Shown in pieces: positions 23,746-34,848 of a stretch of DNA of 64,000 bases. Each line of letters begins with the position of its first letter. Within the stretch, counting starts at the first letter, position 1. Source of the DNA: Sesamum alatum (lineage: Eukaryota > Streptophyta > Magnoliopsida > Lamiales > Pedaliaceae); NCBI GenBank assembly GCA_034509735.1, contig JACGWO010000010.1, positions 5,965,193-6,029,192 on the forward strand, given 5' to 3'. A model generated the notes under the pieces. That model made no database searches, had not been told where the DNA came from, and saw only the letters and a program-made list of their open reading frames with translations. The position numbers and the translations under genes are program-made.

Positions 23746-24433
23746 TATATATATATGTGTGTGTGTTTGTGTTTTAGTGTTTATAATATATTTGATTTTG
23801 CGTTTTGTATTAGTGTACGATAAATTAAAAAATTTCAAATGCACTGATTCGTATTTTTTGTAAAGATGTAGACAAAACATTCAGGAGGTTTTTGGCTATC
23901 TTCCAAATGGTGATAAATGAAAACTTAGTCATGTCTCTTGCCTTGAAATACTTTAAATCCGTTAATTAAATTCAAAAAAGAAAAGAATATAAATGATAAA
24001 ATTTTATTTTCCCATAAGGAAAGGAGACTTTTTTGGATTGTAATAATTTTTCATAAAATTTAAAAATAAATAAAGACTATATAGCATAAATTATATGAGA
24101 CTCATAAGATAATATTACATTACCTACTAAAATTAATATGCAATAGGATAATGGTGAATTCAATTTGTTGCACGAAATCACTTTTATTATGCCTAAAAAT
24201 AATTATTATGACAATAAAATTACCATAAAAGTATTTAAAATGATAAGGTAGAATTAATTACAAGCAACAAAGGGATTCCAAAACATAGAATAGTGGTATA
24301 CAACATCTCACAAATTAAAGTATTTAGAAAATTATCAAGGTACAGATGGTAAGCAAATTATTAGTTTTTCTTTAAAATCATAAATTGAGAAATGATTAAA
24401 CAAGAGTGATATGAGATAGAGTTTTACACTTTA
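23746..24433. other. AT-rich DNA shared with copy B, no gene seen
   Basis: Colinear with 52085-52763. No open frames of note. Confidence 0.5.
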
Positions 24434-24684
24434 CGATAAATTACATCGACATTCCTTAAAATTATGTCTAATTACACAAACACCTCATGTTCTTTTTAAA
24501 ATTATAAGTACACACCCTTAGATGTAATTTATCTCATGGAGCCATTGATGTAAGATTTTGCCCTTGAAAGGGTGTCGATGTTAATTACAGTTACAACCTC
24601 GGGTCCATATTTATAATTTTATAAAAGATATGAAATATTTATGTAATTAAACTTAATTTTAAGGAATATCCGTGTAATTTACCC
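24434..24684. mobile_element. Mutator-like MITE relic (copy A)
   Basis: Left arm GATAAATTACATCGACATTCC, right arm GGAATATCCGTGTAATTTACC, inverted with decay. It is related to the GGATAAATTACATTGACA family at 3394. It is present at the equivalent site in copy B (52764-53012), so the insertion predates the duplication. Confidence 0.6.
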
Positions 24685-25292
24685 TCCCGTTTATAGCATT
24701 TATTTCTCATCATAATCTAGAATGGACATTTCTCATCATAATCTAGAATGGACATTTCTAATAGTAACTTGGTTGCTTTGCATATATTATTATTATTAGT
24801 TTATAGAAGGAGAATGTGAGTATTCTGATTACTTTTAAATTTTCTTTCACATCATAATAATGTGTGTAAGATTTTCTTTCAGACCCTTTATTCACTTTCC
24901 CTTAATTTCAAGTCAAAAGTAATTCTTTTTATGAATTACTAAATTAGATCTAACTGACAGGATGGTTAATATTTTCAGAGAATATGATTATGAGGTTGGA
25001 TTGATTACTATATCAATATAGGTTTGAAATTTGTGAATTATACTTTCTAAAAAATTATCTTATATGTATTTATATATATATATTTATACTTTACAAAAAA
25101 GCGTGAATTTCATAAATATTTATTCATATTTTAAGAAGACAGGGTTGTCCTTATTTAAGTACTCTTTTGAATTGGCCGTAGGCATCTATTTAGTTCAACA
25201 GGCTCACGTCTTGTTGGCCTAATCATATAAGGTCTCATTTATTTTGTTTTATGAGATAATCGAATGATAGGATAAATTGAGATTGATTGTAT

Positions 25293-25640
25293 TGATGCGT
25301 ACCAGAGTCTAGTAGCACCACAAAATATCGAGGGATCTTCACGAAAATCCCAAGATTGCAGGGGAGACTAACCTGTAGAGAGGAGTTCGCACTCCGATGC
25401 TTAAGTCAGTAATGTTCGACTTGAATGAAATAAAGAAAACTTGAAGAATGTGAGAATAATGGTAAAGTGATGTGATGTGTGATGATTCATGTGAGAATAT
25501 GCTGAAAAAGAGATAAAATTGTCTGCAAAATAGAGTAGATGTTACTTGAAAGTTGCCAAAATGCCAGAGGTAAGTTGTCCCAAATGACTGCACAATGTAC
25601 TCTTTTTATAGCTGGTGTTGAACTCGATTTTGGAGGATTT
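25293..25640 (-). mobile_element. Possible LTR-type remnant
   Basis: Begins right at the duplication edge. On the minus strand it reads CTATAAAAAGAGTACATTG (TATA-like) and later GACTTAAGCATCGGAGTGCG, a motif I associate with plant LTR sequences. No partner LTR was found in the window. Assignment is tentative. Confidence 0.35.
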
Positions 25641-26440
25641 TGGTTGAGTTCCATATATCGTTAGAAACCCTGAAAAGCTAGCTTCTTAACCCAACAAACC
25701 TCACACGAATTGGAGTTGAATTGGTAAAGATATAGCCGTTTAAGTTGATCCTGCCACATCTGCCATATTTTCCGGAAAAGCAATTACTTGCTGAGAAAGA
25801 TCTGGATTCTGGCCAATCTACTGGGAATCTGGATGGGATTTTCTAGTATGATGTGGCTTTAGGTATTGGCTAGCTGTGACATGGAATCCGAGTCATTTGA
25901 TGACTAGGCTTGCTGTACGAGCTTTTCCCGTGGGCCTGCCAGATTAATATTTAAAACTGGGCTTATGCATAAAAACCTTACCGTTCTGGGCCTGGCGGCC
26001 CTGGCCTATTGGGCTGCCCGGGCTGGAGGCCTACTCCTAGCTCTTGGGCTGGCCTGGTAGATTTGAGGGGGCATCATCACTCCCCCCTACTCTGGTAGTG
26101 CGAGACTTGTTGTCGGACTGGTGGAGTAAAAGTAAGTAGCCTATAAAGGTTGCACAAGAGCTATATACCTGACTGGATCAGCAGGAGATACCTTGCTGTG
26201 TTGTTTCCTCTCTAGTGTGCTGCGCGCTCCCTATTGTGTTGTTATGCGTGATATCAGGCAAACTTTTGAAAAGATTTGAACTTATCTGCAGAAGAATTAA
26301 TAGAGTAATCATAGCAACAAAGTAGGAAAGAAAAGAGGGATTCTACCATGCGTATCAGCATACGCGCTCTGTGATTGGAGCATGCCCGTCAAACGAGGAG
26401 GAGAGAGGCCGAGCCCTGCGTTGATGGGACTCTTCGTCTG
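25641..26440. other. GC-richer spacer upstream of the Transposase_28-type frame
   Basis: Contains GC-rich stretches (25980-26050) and a purine tract TTGAGGGGGCATCATCA at 26063. It may be an LTR or untranslated leader of the adjoining element. No gene. Confidence 0.4.
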
Positions 26441-26446
26441 CCAGGG

Positions 26447-26453
26447 TATAAAA
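26447..26453 (+). promoter_or_regulatory. TATA box upstream of the Transposase_28-type frame
   Basis: TATAAAA in GC-richer surroundings, about 230 bp before the first ATG of the following frame (26678). A possible leader splice junction (TTTGCAGGTTCG) lies near 26576. The position is plausible for a promoter of the element-encoded transcript. Confidence 0.45.
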
Positions 26454-26677
26454 CCTTCTTTTGGAGAAGTTGCCTTTCTCACCATTCCGAGTTTAACTGA
26501 GTAAGTTTCCTTTTCCCTTTGCGAGAAGTTCTCCTCCATTTTTCTAGAAAAAATCTTCAAAAAAGAGTTTTGGTCTTTGCAGGTTCGCGATTTCTTAGGT
26601 ATTTTCTCCATAATCCCTCGCTTTCTCCTGCTCGTGTCTAGGTACGCCTTCCTGCTTCCCTCTGTTTCTTGGTAGCT

Positions 26678-28717
26678 ATGTCTACAGGTAGTATTGATAG
26701 GGATGCAATTGAAGTTGTGTTGATCGATCTAATAGAACCTTCTGGGGATGAAGGTGATGACAATCCACCGCCTTCTGACTCTGCCTCCCACCATGGGGGT
26801 GAGAGTGAGGAGGAGGGAAACAGTGAGGAGGAGGGGAACAGGAAGCGGATGGAGGACCGCCTGGTTGCGACCGCCTTCCATATCTATAGGTCTAAGCTGA
26901 CTGAACTGGATCTGGTGGGGGTCTGGGATAAGTATGGGAGGCCTTGATTACGTGATCCAGGCCCCTACTCCTGAAGCTCGTCCCAACTTCCCTCCTGATA
27001 GCTTTTTATGCTTTTATCTTGCCCATTTGGAGGCAGGCCTCCGATTCCCTATCCCCCTTTTTTTCTATGAGGTGGCCACTATGTTTAACATCCCCCTGAA
27101 CCAGCTATTTCCCAATTCTTGTAGTCTATTGTCCGGTTTCTTCATTCTGGTAAGAAATTTAGGGGAGACCCCCTCTGCTACCCAATTTCATTCGTTTTTC
27201 ATGCTTAAGAGAGTTGTTCCCGGTTTGTTTTATTTCACCTCCCGAGGGGAAGCTCGGTTTCTGTCAACCAAGTCCTTAGTGAAGGAGTGGAAGTAGGATT
27301 ACTTCTTCGTCTCCTCTCCTTAGTCCTGGCAGTTTCCTCAGGTGTGGGTTGTAAACCCCCTGATCAGTTGAAATATTCTGCCCGCAACCGGCCTGCAGCC
27401 TTCCAAGGCTTGCTTGAACGTTTGAATGCCTCCCCTTTCGATCATCGCAAGATAGTACACCCTCCTATTCTTCACCAGTTTGGCCTGAGCCCTAAGGCGG
27501 CAAGCATGGATCCTGCTGGTGGTATTATGCTTTTGCGGCCTATTTTGTTGCTTACTTGCTGCAAAGGAATGATTAGAAAAAATATTTTATTGATATATCT
27601 TTTTGTATTTACCTGTGGTGTGCAGGAAGAATGTTTCAAAAACTGCTGCAAGATAAGGCGGAGGTGACTCCTGGTGCTGGCTCTTCTGCCCGGCAAACCC
27701 TGATCAAGAGCCCTCCTTCCACCCCTGCAAGCTCGACCTCTACTGGAGACCCCAAAGGCAAACGCTCTGTTGACCCTATCCCAACTCCCACCAAGAAGGC
27801 TAAGGGTCAACCAAGTCCCTTGGCACCTCCTGCTCCCCGCCCGACTACACGAACAGGAACTCCCCGCCCTGCTGACGAGAAGGCGGGCACGAAGGAAGCT
27901 CTCCCCTGATTGAACCCTGCGGGAGGACTATTCCTTGCTGCTGAATGAGGGGGAGCCTAGTCGGGATGGTGAATTTATGAAGGGGTCAGGCCACCCAAGG
28001 AAACGTATGCAGACAACCTGCCCCGAGCTCAGGCCCTTGGCCTCTTTGCTACTCACCTCGGCAAGGTAAGTGCCTGTGTCAAGCAAGTTAATGCATGATA
28101 GTTAATTGAAAAGAATAATGTAATCTGATTGTTTTGTTCTTGCCGTGCAAGCCTGTGTGTTGGGGGGCAGTTTGTTCAGCTGGTTGGAGCAGGGAGGTCC
28201 CTTGTTCGAGGGCTCCCTTAAGCGAGTGGAAGAGCTGGAAGAGGCTAACCGTAGGCTAAGGAAAGCCGTTCAAAAGAGTGACACGGCCCGTCAGGAGAAT
28301 GCTACCAGCCTGCATCATCTGCAATATGAGGTTACTTCCCTGCACACCCATTTGGAGCAGACGGTCCTACAGGCCGAGAAGGAAAGGAAGGAGCTGATCC
28401 GCTGATACCCCAAAATCGAGGAATGTCGAGACATGCTGAAGGGTATTTGGCGGAGTCGCCTGGCTGAGTACACCAAGACCCCATAGTTCCAGAGCCTGCT
28501 TGCGGATAAGGCTCTGAAGTACTATTATCATGGATTCCAAACCTGCACTCAACAATTTGTTGCGGCTAGCTATCCTCCAGCCAGTGTTGACGCCTCCTTT
28601 CTGGACCAGAATGCAGGCTTGGCCACGGCCCTGGACTCGAATGATGATGGATCTATTCCAGTGCCAGAGGTCCCTACTGATGAGGACGACCCCATGTCTT
28701 TGGACCTCACTGAGTAA
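26678..28717 (+). pseudogene. Transposase_28-type (putative gypsy-type transposon) protein, degenerate
   Basis: ATG at 26678 starts MSTGSIDRDAIEVVLIDLIE and an acidic Ser/Glu-rich N-terminus. Across a frameshift at about 26940 follows PPDSFLCFYLAHLEAGLRFP...FFYEVATMFNIPLNQLFPNS, the conserved core of the plant Transposase_28 or putative gypsy-type transposon family. An in-frame TAG after LVKEWK and another shift precede YSARNRPAAFQGLLERLNA. An intron-like gap ends in an AG acceptor at about 27625. Pro/Ser/Thr/Lys-rich sequence (27631-27909) and a coiled coil (28145-28405, EELEEANRRLRKA) follow. The C-terminal part has two more stops before DEDDPMSLDLTE. The family has no proven enzymatic role and belongs to LTR-retrotransposon derivatives. 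This copy is dead. Confidence 0.65.
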
Positions 28718-28900
28718 GTGGCAGAGGATGCACCCCCCCCTTGAGATCGGAGCCTCTTATTGCAGCTGATGAAGGAAGTGTGCCTCCTCCTGGTGGTAAC
28801 TGAGTCTATCCTCCCTTTTGCTAGAAGAACAATTTAAACTTTTTCTGCTGAATATTTGGTACCTCCTGCACGAGGTTTTGCAAGTGCCCGGGTGTGGGCT

Positions 28901-28902
<2 letters not shown>

Positions 28903-28935
<33 letters not shown>
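28903..28935. repeat. (TA)n microsatellite
   Basis: About 15 uninterrupted TA units directly after the degenerate frame. Confidence 0.95.
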
Positions 28936-28936
<1 letters not shown>

Positions 28937-29478
28937 CTTTCTTTTGCTGGCACTTTGATGCAAGAATTCTGCTCCTCCCCCTCCTTGCTTTTATGAATAT
29001 TTTTGCTTTTCTGCTAAAGTTCTTGGTTTATTCCGTGCTTGTTGTCATGTTTCTGCATGTTAGTGAAATAATTTTTTGGAAGTATCCCAACTTCAGCTTA
29101 TTAGCTAGTTATAGGTTTAATATGCCCAGCACACAGTGTACACCTGCAGATAAGTAATGAAGAGATGAGGCTTCCCTAACCCTATGGTAAAAAATGAAAT
29201 TTATTCATACTACTTGTTGTAAGCAAAAGCTTTGACATAAACCAATTTGTCAAAAAGAGATGTGTCGGACTAGGAATACATGTAAGTGCAAGAGGGATAT
29301 AACCTGTTAGGAAGTTCCCAACTAAGGTAGTAAAACACCTGTTGCAGCAAGGTAGCAGGCCTAAATGTTGGCCCATGGCCTTTTTTGCGCATAATCCCCC
29401 TGCTGATGGAACAGGTTGTCAACAGCCTCCTATTGTCAGCAGGGCAGATGCTGGTCTGGCTTGGTAGCTTTATTCAGC

Positions 29479-29564
29479 AGGAACAGAACTAGACCTGCTG
29501 CAAGGGGTAGTAAGCAAGTGTAGGAACAGAACTAGACCTGCTGCAAGGGGCAGTAAGCAAGTGT
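29479..29564. repeat. 43-bp tandem repeat, two units
   Basis: 29479-29521 and 29522-29564 are near-identical, starting AGGAACAGAACTAGACCTGC, with a single visible difference (GGTAGT against GCAGT). Confidence 0.9.
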
Positions 29565-29747
29565 TAAAAACAACAAGTAAAGGGATAATGCGATTAGTAA
29601 GTGAGCGTATGCATGTTGTTATGTACGAGCTATCATAGCTAGATAAGTATGCCTATTGAAGGCAATTTATTAAGACTTCCAATCAATAAAATGAGCAAGG
29701 ATGTGCCCTTCAAGGGCAACTAATTAGGGCTTCTTGCAACTAGTAGA

Positions 29748-29940
29748 ATACGCCAGTAGGGCGGCTTATGAGATGTGTGCGCTAGCAAGGGCAGCTTATC
29801 AGGGCTCGAAGCCAGCAAGAGTGCGCCAGCAGGGCGACTTATCAAGGCTCGAAGCCAGTAAGAGTGTGCCAGCAGAGCGAGTTATCAGGGCTTGGAGCCA
29901 GTAAGAGCATGCCAACAGGGCGGGAAGCCAGTAAGAGAGA
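29748..29940. repeat. 43-bp tandem array, about four diverged units
   Basis: Units carry CCAGCAGGGCGACTTATCAA and GGCTCGAAGCCAGTAAGAG, period about 43 bp. Successive copies are at roughly 29786, 29829, 29872 and a shortened one at 29915. The internal word GGCTCGAAGCC is palindromic. More decayed units may extend back to about 29640. It is probably a 3' untranslated repeat of the LTR-type element. Confidence 0.75.
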
Positions 29941-30245
29941 TTAACATATCGGTAAAGGAGAGTATAGCAAAGGAGCAGGAATTGCCCTTTTATTCACGCA
30001 GTAAGTGCTGATTAAGCAAGTAGTAAAATAATGAGCATAAAGTAGGGTGTTCAGGAGTAGAACTTCCTAAGGTTGTATGCATTCCAAGGTCGGGAGAGCT
30101 TTCTGACATCTACATCTTGCAGCTTGTAGGCTCCGAATTTGACAATCTGGCTCACTTTGTAGGGGCTCTCCTATGTTATCGAGGAGATAACTTAGAAATT
30201 GTGTGAGAGAGTTAGTAAAAGAGATTTTAAAATCTCTATGACTAA

Positions 30246-30500
30246 CGTAAATACACATATACACTTGAGGCGCCACCGCCACGCCCCACCCCACCCGGCA
30301 TAGAGGATCGAATAACGAGGTTTGAGGCGATGATGGTCGGCATGATGATCGTGATGAGGTCCATGCAGGCCAGCACCTCAACCGCCGACCCGTCACAGCC
30401 CAACACCTCCAATGTTGGCCCGTCACAGCCTTTGACAAATCCCCGTGCCCTGGACGATGAGATGGACGATGCTGACGTGCAGGCCGGGATCCAGATTTGA
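30246..30500 (+). pseudogene. Possible C-terminus of a CACTA-type transposon protein
   Basis: An open frame to TGA at 30498-30500 encodes PRPTPPGIEDRITRFEAMMV, a Met-rich helix, STSTADPSQPNTSNVGPSQP and an acidic end DDEMDDADVQ. A Pro-rich stretch, a short helix and a Ser/Asn/Gln tail resemble C-termini of plant En/Spm-type transposase-related proteins. The next 1 kb carries iterated motifs like a transposon subterminal region. The frame is short with no upstream portion, so this is a weak call. Confidence 0.35.
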
Positions 30501-30513
30501 TTTTTTTTTAAAT

Positions 30514-30579
30514 ATTTGTAACGTACAATTTAAATATTAATATAATATTTGTAACGTACAATTTAAATATTAATATAAT
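30514..30579. repeat. 33-bp tandem repeat, two units
   Basis: ATTTGTAACGTACAATTTAA-headed unit repeated exactly at 30514-30546 and 30547-30579. Confidence 0.9.
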
Positions 30580-30779
30580 ATTTTTTTTGTAATTATCCAT
30601 TTTCCAATGTTAATTGTATTTCATAATTCAATATTTATTTAATTAATCAAATTTAATAATTATTTAACATTTTAATTAATTTTACTAAATTCTGTAATTA
30701 TATATTATTATAAAAAATTATTAAAAAAATTATATTATTTAATAAATATTTAATTTAGGAACGAAATTTTACATGGTAA

Positions 30780-31510
30780 GTACATGTATCCAAACAACAT
30801 AAATACCGTTCCAAAATTAATCACAATATCCAGTGAACTATTCCAAGAATTGTACTAAGTTAGTGGGAAATGGTGGTGCAAATACCGTTCAAATATATTC
30901 TCGAGATAATACACATAGTTGTTCCAATATGTATCCCAAACTCAGAATCAATTCAAGTTCCCAATATCATTCTCATATGTATTACAAGTACAAACGTAAA
31001 CGTTGTCGGAAATGATGGTGCAAACATCGTTCTAATTTACATTCTACAACATCGACCCAACAATTCCAACATATATACCAAAAAAGGGACCAACTCATGC
31101 CAAAATATATTCCAAAAGAAGGATCAAATTGCGTTCCCACACCTGTTCCCGAATATATCACTGACAAAATCAAAATCGTATCTAATTTATATAGATTGTG
31201 TTACAATGACAGTCCAAAACATGTACACGAAAATAAAAAGAACCATTCCAAATAGAAAAAGTGTTCCAAATAAAAGGATCCCAATTTTTGGTGGTCAAAT
31301 ATATTTAGAAATGGTGTTTGAACAAGTGGTACAAAATCCGTTGCTAAGTAGGAACGGTCTAAACAAATTGTTTCAATTATTTAGGTACACCGTCTATTAC
31401 GACGTAAGGACACCCATTCCATAACCATTCCAAATGCCGGTCCAACAATGAGCAACCATCAATTTTTCGTCCCACCCAAAGAAAAATATTGTTCCTAAAA
31501 TTGCCCCAAA
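30780..31510. repeat. Region of iterated TTCCAA/TTCCCA motifs (possible subterminal repeats)
   Basis: More than a dozen copies of TTCC(A/C)A-type words are spaced at about 30-60 bp, many preceded by G or CG (CCGTTCCAAAATT, TTGTTCCAATATG, GCGTTCCCACACC, GTGTTCCAAATAA). The pattern suggests binding-site iteration near a transposon end. A 184-codon frame across it is rich in Ile/Asn/Thr from the repeat itself and is not a convincing gene. No CACTA terminus was found. Confidence 0.4.
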
Positions 31511-31880
31511 TTCCGTATTTTTTTTATACTGCTTTTTCTAATTGAAATTGAAAAAAAATGATGAACTATTATTAGATAAAAATATATGTTCATTTAGTGA
31601 TCAAGTAAGTAAATCATGACTATTTGCTTGAACAAAATTACAAAATTAAAAAAAAAATAAACGGAATAATGTAGCTAATGATAAATATTTGGACAGAACA
31701 ATCATTAATCAATGACACAAACAAAAAAGTATTCAATGTAACATGAAGGAAAAAAAGATAATTGGAAAATAAAAATTAAAAAAAAAGTAAATACTCAAAA
31801 AACAATAATAAGGGCAAATAAATAAATTATAAAATTACAAAACTTTTAAAGCAAATAAAAGAATACTTCATGGTATATTC
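31511..31880. repeat. Dispersed repeat, copy 1 (also at 58830-60270)
   Basis: Shares colinear sequence with 58859-58918 plus 60000-60260: TTTTTCTAATTGAAATTG, ATTATTAGATAAAA, TAATCAATGACACAAAC and GATAATTGGAAAATAAA all have counterparts there. No coding sequence. It is useful because it is the unoccupied version of the site hit by the Mutator-like element at 58919. Confidence 0.7.
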
Positions 31881-32174
31881 TCCATAAGAAAAAGTAAAAC
31901 GTGATATATAAAATATGAAGAGAAGAAGATTAACTAAAACACAAAAAGAAAAATACATAAGCGATATGGACTTGGACCTCAAAAAGCAAAAGAATAAGAA
32001 GAAAAATCGTTTGGTATGTATCAGGGAAAAAATATACTATCAGGTTATATATTAAAGACTTTTTATTTTCTACAAATAATTATAAAAAAAAAATTGAAAT
32101 ATTCATATGTTTACCAAATGTGCCGTCCTTTTGTATTGCAATACATTCAAACCTATGAGGCTTACAAGATTGAT

Positions 32175-32287
32175 CCCAACAAGATTTCAACCCAGAACCT
32201 CACATACGGGAGGATATGGGAGGGCGAGGTTCGAGTCGTTTGGGCATCATGACGTGTGTTGTTGGCCTAATGTACTATATATTCCTT
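32175..32287 (-). mobile_element. SINE-like repeat, copy 2
   Basis: Counterpart of 9560-9684: CCCAACAAGATTTCAACCCA through GGCCTAATGTACTATATATTCCTT, missing a short block (CCCTAGGGACT) near the A-box side. On the minus strand the B-box-like GGGTTGAAATC has one change from copy 1. Confidence 0.5.
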
Positions 32288-33049
32288 GGGATAAATGCAA
32301 AAAAGGTACCATACTATAGGCCACTTTGCAATTTCGATACGATAATTTTCAAAAAATTTCAATTTCAGTACCATACAATAGGGAGCCTGCCAAGATTGAT
32401 ACCGTAGTTTATAAAAGTTGCAAATTTAGTAACTTTATTTTGCAATTCAAGACTATGGACATAGGTTAATCTATATACCTATGAAAATAGACCTCTTGAG
32501 CAAAAAGATGGATGAGATCCTGAAGATCATTCCAAATTTGAAAACTGAAGTCACAGATCTGAAGAGAAGCCAAAGGAATACCCCTGAGACATCCAGATTT
32601 CACCAAGAGCGCATCAGGGACGCCTTTAGACCAGTACCTTTCTGCATCATAAGGGAAAGGCGACAGAGATCCCAAAGCCAAAACCGCAAGAAGATCTGAT
32701 CCTTGTAATCATCAAATCCATAAAATAATGGATATATCAAGGGTGGATCTATCAAATCTACAAGAGTTACCTGAATCCTTTTCCTAACTTGGGATTGTGG
32801 ATCTAGTTAACGTCCAAACTAATGGGATCGCTCCAGCTTTACCACCGTCGGAGGGAAGTACAGGCTCAAATGATCCTTCACAGGATCATCTATGAGAGAA
32901 GGTACGAATTTCCACACCAACGCTACCCCAACGTTCGTGGGAACCAATTAAGATAAAATCTAGGACGAAATCCACACTGCGTGCCTGAAGCTTGAAATAC
33001 CACAAGACGAAGATGAGTTGGTAGTCTATACGAACGCCAAGACGAAGAT

Positions 33050-33437
33050 GAGTTGGTAGTCTATATGAACGCCAATGATTATAGATGGGCAGCAGTGCTC
33101 ATGAGAAAGACAACTACTGGTGAAGAACCATGTAGATAAATAGGAGGGTTGTTCACTGAGCAACAAGCCAAACTATGGCATATCAATGAGAAAGAATTCT
33201 TTGCGGTTTGGAAGGCTTTCGAGAAGTGGCCTTTATTTTTACTGGCTAAAGAATTTACGTTGAAAGTTGATAATACGAATGTTAAAGCTTTCTTAAAAAA
33301 TAAACTTGAATAAAAAATTGAGAAAGCACGTATTATTATATGGCAAGCAGAACGCCAATATCATTGTTATAATATTGTCATCATCAAATCTCATGAAAAT
33401 GTTCTTCTAGATTTCTTGACGAGAGATGGAGACATTT
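33050..33437 (+). pseudogene. Pararetroviral RNase H domain, broken
   Basis: Reads NANDYRWAAVLMRK at the first catalytic region (the usual D-A-S/N segment carries Asn-Ala-Asn here). It continues INEKEFFAVWKAFEKW (the conserved Glu segment), LKVDNTNVKAFL (second Asp) and HENVLLDFLTRDGD at the end. Stops fall after EEPCR and after KNKLE. The YTIHEKE-like and LPKEFTL-like order is that of plant pararetroviruses and not of the Gypsy element nearby. In the virus it would remove RNA from RNA:DNA hybrids during reverse transcription. Confidence 0.75.
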
Positions 33438-34068
33438 GAAGTAGACTCCGTTATTATAAGACTCAAGCACTTCAGGGAGAACCTTGAGGAGATTGATAAG
33501 AGATTCGGACAACTGACGGTCAAAGCCCAAATAGCTGGCTAAGTCCAACAAGTTGATCTTGATACTATCCAGATCGCCATCAGGAGTACCAAACTAGCCA
33601 TAGGCTCGTTATAGAATGATCTACTAGAACCAATTCGAATTAAGAAAGCAGGGCTCTAAATTTGCAATTAGAGAACAGGGCTCTAAATCTGTAGCAGCAG
33701 ATTCAAGTAGTGCTTGCACGAGGCCATCGCCAGACTCTAGTAAAAGGAAAAAAGTTGAGTTACAGGAAGTGCAAACTCCTGATAATTCAAGTCAACCCAG
33801 CGCCTCTCGGGTAAATGAGGAAGAGATTAACCTTAGGCTGATGACAGTCATTTCTAAGGTTAATACTAATGAATCTTTATCTTCTGTTTCTGCTTGGCAG
33901 GGCTATCAGAGATCATGGGAAAAATTTATTTTCTGAAAAGACATCTATCCAAGCAAGATCATCGTAGACACATCCGAAAAATATAACATGACTTGGATGC
34001 TCGAAGGGTCTAACCCAAAAGATGTATGAGAATGGTATGACTTTGGTGCCCTCGCTTCAGTTCATACT

Positions 34069-34299
34069 ATGTCACCTGGATTTCCAAAAATCTCAAAACT
34101 TCCGGAAAGGATCAGGAGGGCAGTTTATGACGCATGCCAAAACAATCCTCATCTCAAAGGAGGAGATATTTTGGAGCTTAAGTTCATTTTAATAGCTCCA
34201 GAAATCGCAGGAAGAGGTTCTCATCCAGCATTTTATTTTATCAAGTTACAAAGACCCGACATAATAGTGTTTAATAGAGTCAAGGCTGCCACAGGATAA
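34069..34299 (+). pseudogene. Fragment of the frame downstream of the viral polymerase
   Basis: The best-preserved 76 codons of the second viral frame, including ISKLPERIRRAVYDACQNNP and APEIAGRGSHPAFYFIKLQR. Upstream pieces (to 33437) and a downstream piece (34377-34643) are in other frames or beyond stops. Position between RNase H and the promoter suits either a caulimovirus-like transactivator gene or the second frame reported for some endogenous caulimovirids. I cannot decide between them. Confidence 0.5.
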
Positions 34300-34848
34300 G
34301 CTCCCTAGTATCTTCCCTCAGTGAAGATGACATATCTACCAAAAGAGCTTGGGGGTTTTGGGTCTATCTCACTGAGATGGACAAAGTCAAGTTTCCATTT
34401 AAAATATTTTTAAATAAATTAAATGGATCATTCATGTTAAATTCCATGATAGGAAAAAGCACCAAGTTTGCAGAGACCTTATTTGAAAACAAGAAAATGC
34501 TCATATGGAAAAATAAGCTGTCTGCAACGGAAGCCACAAGAAAGAAGTCATGCAACATGATGCATATAAACAATGGCAAAACCACATATGCCCTTGTTGT
34601 GAGAAGTAGGAAAAGCCTTTGTTCGGGACAAAGACTCAGGTAACCCAAAATAATCCCAAACCAAAACCAGAAAAAGGGTAAAAGAAGGAAATTTTACAGA
34701 ACGAGGTAAAAACCTCAAGATGTAAAAAATAAAAAAACAGACTGTCAAGACAAAAGTGCCAACAGTTAGAAAAGCAAAAGATACCAGCTGGCAAGCACAT
34801 GGCCAACAAGCCATAATGACCACAACTGGAAAGTTGGGAGCTAAATTA

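Larger units (their letters stand above)
10332..25292. repeat. Segmental duplication, copy A
   Basis: Direct-orientation paralogue of 44761-53590. Left edge: ATTTCATTAATTTGAAT in both. Right edge: TTGTAT at 25287-25292 and 53585-53590. Aligned stretches look around 95% identical by eye. Copy A is longer because it keeps several blocks absent from copy B: about 11085-11948, 14200-14280, 16690-16845, 17306-18148, 18330-21983 and the Helitron at 23306-23745. It holds the better-preserved version of the minus-strand SRI-domain gene. Confidence 0.93.
32481..34660 (+). pseudogene. Endogenous pararetrovirus (Caulimoviridae) relic, multiply broken
   Basis: Order on the plus strand: a short Lys/Glu-rich frame predicted to form a coiled coil (32481-32699), a gap of decayed sequence with a 37-bp tandem duplication at about 33000-33075, an RNase H-like domain (33050-33437), and a second downstream frame in pieces (33437-34660, best preserved at 34069-34299). 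Several stops (for example at about 33137, 33311 and 34027) and shifts break every frame. No movement protein, capsid or polymerase domain is visible in the window. The layout of polymerase end, then a further frame, then a promoter fits caulimovirid genomes. Genus is undetermined. It is not expressible as a protein. Confidence 0.7.

Noticed and set aside
30870..31424. 184-codon plus-strand open frame
   Set aside because: Composition follows the iterated TTCCAA motif. It is Ile/Asn/Pro/Thr-rich with no family features, overlaps other chance frames, and is better explained as repeat.
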